Shown here: positions 47,905-50,426 of the stretch, one piece after another
Position numbering within the stretch: the first letter of the stretch is position 1
How the letters are laid out: every line of letters starts with the position of its first letter
Assembly: GCA_030602265.1 (NCBI GenBank)
Contig: JAUWAB010000024.1
Span: 1 to 50,426, forward strand
Direction of reading: 5' to 3'
DNA length: 50,426 bases
Source of the DNA: Prolixibacteraceae bacterium
GTDB taxonomy: Bacteria; Bacteroidota; Bacteroidia; Bacteroidales; Prolixibacteraceae
The notes under the pieces: generated by a model
Databases searched by the model: none
Seen by the model: the letters and a program-made list of their open reading frames with translations, nothing else
What the model was told of the DNA's origin: nothing
Translations under genes and position numbers: made by a program

Positions 47905-47999
47905 GAATGATCTTTTTTTTATTCTATTACGCTAAGCCCTTTACATTATTGCGAATGTGACTTAAAAAGCGGAGATTTGCAACCATAAACGTAAAGATT

Positions 48000-49643
48000 A
48001 TGAAAATTGCATTAGCGCAGTTGAATTACCGGATCGGGGATTTCGACGGTAATAAGGAAAAAATCAGGGAGACCATCCGGAAGGCTTCTGTTTTGGGGGC
48101 CGACCTGGTCGTATTCTCTGAGCTTGCCGTAACCGGCTATTATCCGCACGACCTGCTGGAAAAGCGGGAGTTCATTGAGCGCGCTGAGGCCACCATAAAA
48201 GAAATTGCCGCTGACTGTAAAGGAATTGCCGCACTGGTCGGCGGTCCGGCGATCAACCAGTCTGATAAGGGTAAAATGCTTTACAATGCTGCCTGGTATC
48301 TGGCTGAGGGTGAGGTGCGGGATGTTTTCTTCAAAACCTTGCTGCCCACCTACGATGTGTTCGACGAATACCGTCATTTTGAGCCCAACCGCAATTTTCA
48401 TATTCTGGAGACTTCAGGAATAAGGATTGCCGTGACGATTTGTGAGGATATTTGGGATGAACAGCCCACGTTTACCGAATTTGGCAAAAACAGGATATAC
48501 CAGACATCGCCCCTGGAGGAGCTGGCCCCATCAGGTCCGGAGATGATCATCAACCTGTCGGCATCACCATTTTCGTATAATCAGGAGACCTGGCGCAAGG
48601 ATATTCTCCGGAAGAAAGCCCGTCAGTATGGTGTACCGCTGATTTATGTGAACCAGACCGGAGCGCATGCCGAGATCATCTTCGACGGCGGGTCATTGGT
48701 CATTTCCGGAGAAGGTGAGATCATTCATGAGCTGAAATATTTTAATGAGGATTTCCGCATGATCGATACGGAAGACCTGACGGCAAGAGAAGTACAGCCG
48801 GCTACAGATTATATTGAGAAGATCCACGATGCCCTGATCTGCGGAATCCGGGATTATTTCTTCAAATCGGGTTTCAGTAAAGCTACCCTTGGACTGTCGG
48901 GAGGAATCGATTCTGCTGTTGTGGCTGCTCTGGCGGTAAAGGCTCTGGGTGCCGGAAATGTTCGTGTCCTGCTGATGCCCTCGCGCTTTTCCTCCTCTCA
49001 CAGTGTGGACGATGCCGTGGCCCTGGCAGAGAATCTGGGCATCCGGTATGATATCGTACGGATACATGAGGCCGTAGATGCTTTTGAAGCCGGGCTTGCA
49101 CCGCTTTTTGAAGGCCTGCCCCATGATGTTGCCGAAGAGAATATCCAGGCGAGGGCAAGGGGAATTTATATCATGGCCATATCCAATAAGTTCGGGCATA
49201 TTGTGCTGAATACCACCAATAAGAGTGAATGTGCAGTCGGGTATGGTACCCTTTACGGCGATATGAACGGCGGACTGGCCGTTCTGGGTGATGTTTATAA
49301 AACTGATGTTTACCATCTGGCAAGGTTCATTAACCGGCACCAATCCGTTATCCCCGAAAATTCCATTCTGAAACCGCCGTCTGCAGAGCTGCGGCCTGAT
49401 CAGAAGGATTCTGACTCCCTGCCGGAGTACGACCTGTTGGATAAAATTCTTTACCAGTATATTGAACTTAACCGAACTCCTTCGGACATTGCGGGTACAG
49501 GTATCGATCCTTTGCTGGTCAGCCGGGTTATCCGGATGGTCAATATGAACGAGTATAAAAGGTTCCAGGCCGCACCTATTTTGCGGGTCAGTTCTAAAGC
49601 CTTCGGTGCCGGACGCAAAATGCCCATTGTGGCGAAATTCTGA
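48000..49643 (+). CDS. nadE: Glutamine-dependent NAD+ synthetase
   Basis: 547-residue two-domain enzyme. The N-terminal nitrilase domain (about 1-260) supplies ammonia from glutamine; its catalytic triad is Glu in VVFSELAVTGYYPHD, Lys in FFKTLLPTYDVFDEYRHF and Cys in IAVTICEDIWDE. The C-terminal ATP-pyrophosphatase domain (about 275-547) has the P-loop LGLSGGIDSAVVAALA, then the family loops NTTNKSECAVGYGTLYGDM and LGDVYKTDVYHLARF. Length fits the glutamine-using NadE of Bacteroidota. Upstream is the divergent gldB-like gene; I see no strong promoter match. Confidence 0.95.
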   Translation: MKIALAQLNYRIGDFDGNKEKIRETIRKASVLGADLVVFSELAVTGYYPHDLLEKREFIERAEATIKEIAADCKGIAALVGGPAINQSDKGKMLYNAAWYLAEGEVRDVFFKTLLPTYDVFDEYRHFEPNRNFHILETSGIRIAVTICEDIWDEQPTFTEFGKNRIYQTSPLEELAPSGPEMIINLSASPFSYNQETWRKDILRKKARQYGVPLIYVNQTGAHAEIIFDGGSLVISGEGEIIHELKYFNEDFRMIDTEDLTAREVQPATDYIEKIHDALICGIRDYFFKSGFSKATLGLSGGIDSAVVAALAVKALGAGNVRVLLMPSRFSSSHSVDDAVALAENLGIRYDIVRIHEAVDAFEAGLAPLFEGLPHDVAEENIQARARGIYIMAISNKFGHIVLNTTNKSECAVGYGTLYGDMNGGLAVLGDVYKTDVYHLARFINRHQSVIPENSILKPPSAELRPDQKDSDSLPEYDLLDKILYQYIELNRTPSDIAGTGIDPLLVSRVIRMVNMNEYKRFQAAPILRVSSKAFGAGRKMPIVAKF

Positions 49644-49722
49644 GTTCCGGCAGGCGGGCAGGAATTGGTTCATATATTCACGGTGTATCTTAACCGGTTG
49701 TGAAAATAAGCCAAAAATTCTT

Positions 49723-49730
49723 TAAATTTG
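49723..49730 (+). promoter_or_regulatory. Promoter -7 element for the Crp/Fnr regulator gene
   Basis: TAAATTTG matches TAnnTTTG, with GGTTG about 22 bases upstream (TTG at 49698-49700) as a possible -33. It lies 29 bases before the ATG. Confidence 0.5.
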
Positions 49731-49759
49731 AGGCTCTAATAATAAAATACTGATCTCCT

Positions 49760-50426
49760 ATGCTGTATAACGAGGGATTAAAGGAAATTCTTGACAATCC
49801 GAAATCGTTGTTTTATGTGCTTTCTCCGGAAGATAAGAAGGAGATGCGCAGCCGGATCTCTTTTACAAAATACAGAAGGAATGAAATGGTCTTCAGGGAA
49901 GGGGACAAACCTTCCGGTTTCATGATGCTGGTCAAGGGGAAGGTTAAAATTTTCAAGGAAGGCGTAGGTGGCCGGGAACAGATTATCCGCTTGTCAAAGG
50001 CTCTTGGGATTATAGGATACCGGGCCGTTTTTGCCGGAGAAAACCACATTGCTTCGGCGGTGACCCTCGAAGATTCAGTGGTGGCCAATATTGACCTGGA
50101 TTTTGTTCATAACCGTGCCTTAAGAAACAGTGAGTTTTCGTTGGGCATTATTCGGAAACTGGCCAGGGAACTCGGCTTTTCCAATGCACGTACCGTAGCC
50201 CTGTCGCAAAAGCACATCAGGGGCCGATTGGCCGAGTCACTGATGCTCCTCGCCCAGAAATATGGATTTGAACATGACGGGACTACCCTCAGGGTTTACA
50301 TTTCACGCGAAGATATTGCCAACCTGTCGAATATGACTACCTCCAATGCCATACGGACTCTGTCAACCTTTGCCAATGAAAAACTGATCGCCATCGACGG
50401 CCGGAAAATCAAGATCATTGATATGA
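49760..50426 (+). CDS. Crp/Fnr-family transcription regulator (truncated by window end)
   Basis: 222 codons are open with no stop; the window ends one base into the next codon. The N-terminal cyclic-nucleotide-binding fold begins with LSPEDKKEMRSRI and has FREGDKPSGFMMLVKGKVKIF; the dimerisation helix is at about 125-150 (FSLGIIRKLARELGFS). The C-terminal winged helix contains SREDIANLSNMTTSNAIRTLS, the Crp/Fnr recognition helix. I see no Cys ligands for an FeS cluster in the first 222 residues. The end lies outside. It could bind the dyad upstream of the sulfur island, but that is only one of many possibilities. Confidence 0.88.
   Translation, partial: MLYNEGLKEILDNPKSLFYVLSPEDKKEMRSRISFTKYRRNEMVFREGDKPSGFMMLVKGKVKIFKEGVGGREQIIRLSKALGIIGYRAVFAGENHIASAVTLEDSVVANIDLDFVHNRALRNSEFSLGIIRKLARELGFSNARTVALSQKHIRGRLAESLMLLAQKYGFEHDGTTLRVYISREDIANLSNMTTSNAIRTLSTFANEKLIAIDGRKIKIIDM

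Noticed and set aside
48693-49673. 326-residue minus-strand open frame within nadE.
   Set aside because: The overlapping nadE has all catalytic motifs; the antisense frame has no family features and is a shadow of its codon use.

Overview
The window reads as chromosomal DNA of a Bacteroidota bacterium, most likely Bacteroidales/Marinilabiliales-like and at least facultatively anaerobic. The evidence is the type IX secretion protein PorQ, a GldB-like lipoprotein, the parA-parB-DUF5683-MltD block, paired OmpP1/FadL barrels, menaquinone genes, TAnnTTTG promoter elements and mostly weak Shine-Dalgarno sites. Coding density is high. I see no phage, insertion sequence, integrase or CRISPR array.

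Layout. 35-3115 holds menaquinone genes: menA and a fused menC-menE. 3409-6541 holds two tandem OmpP1/FadL-type outer-membrane proteins, each followed by a strong terminator. 6807-9043 (minus) has an MBL-fold hydrolase, an isochorismatase-family hydrolase and a SIS-domain sugar-phosphate isomerase; a GATTAGAA-type repeat block lies between the last two. 9315-11342 is sucCD. From 23676 down to 11414 the minus strand carries a long housekeeping run: EamA transporter, YkgJ-type Cys-cluster protein, porQ, cmk, ispH, priA, a heptose-phosphate kinase, parA, parB, DUF5683 protein, MltD-like transglycosylase and a META-domain lipoprotein. 23841-27586 holds a TIM-barrel isomerase lipoprotein, two small barrel-like proteins, a head-GIN lipoprotein, tRNA-His and a PepSY-like small protein.

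27642-31739 looks like a cell-envelope module. An ECF sigma factor is divergent from a helical lipoprotein with a basic C-terminus, followed by two L,D-transpeptidases and a membrane-anchored unknown. The first transpeptidase shares a short sequence motif with the lipoprotein, which suggests an outer-membrane-to-peptidoglycan tethering system.

32283-43360 is the most distinctive region: a sulfur-respiration and molybdenum-cofactor island. It encodes a Tat-exported molybdopterin reductase of the Psr/Phs type with its FeS and NrfD subunits, two YeeE/YedE half-transporters, an exported rhodanese-like protein with Ser in place of the catalytic Cys and a lone C-terminal Cys after GG, a TauE/SafE exporter, and then mobA, mobB-like, moeA, a shortened moaA, moaC and a MOSC-MogA fusion. 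Inferred logic: periplasmic reduction of thiosulfate or polysulfide fed by menaquinol, sulfur-compound transport, and local production of the bis-MGD cofactor the reductase needs. A possible operator region lies upstream at 32082-32208.

43428-50426 holds a sigma-54 activator lacking a DNA-binding domain, pfkA, a DUF1080 lipoprotein, a GldB-like lipoprotein, nadE and a Crp/Fnr regulator cut by the window end. All functions are assigned from motifs and family knowledge read by eye; no database search was run.
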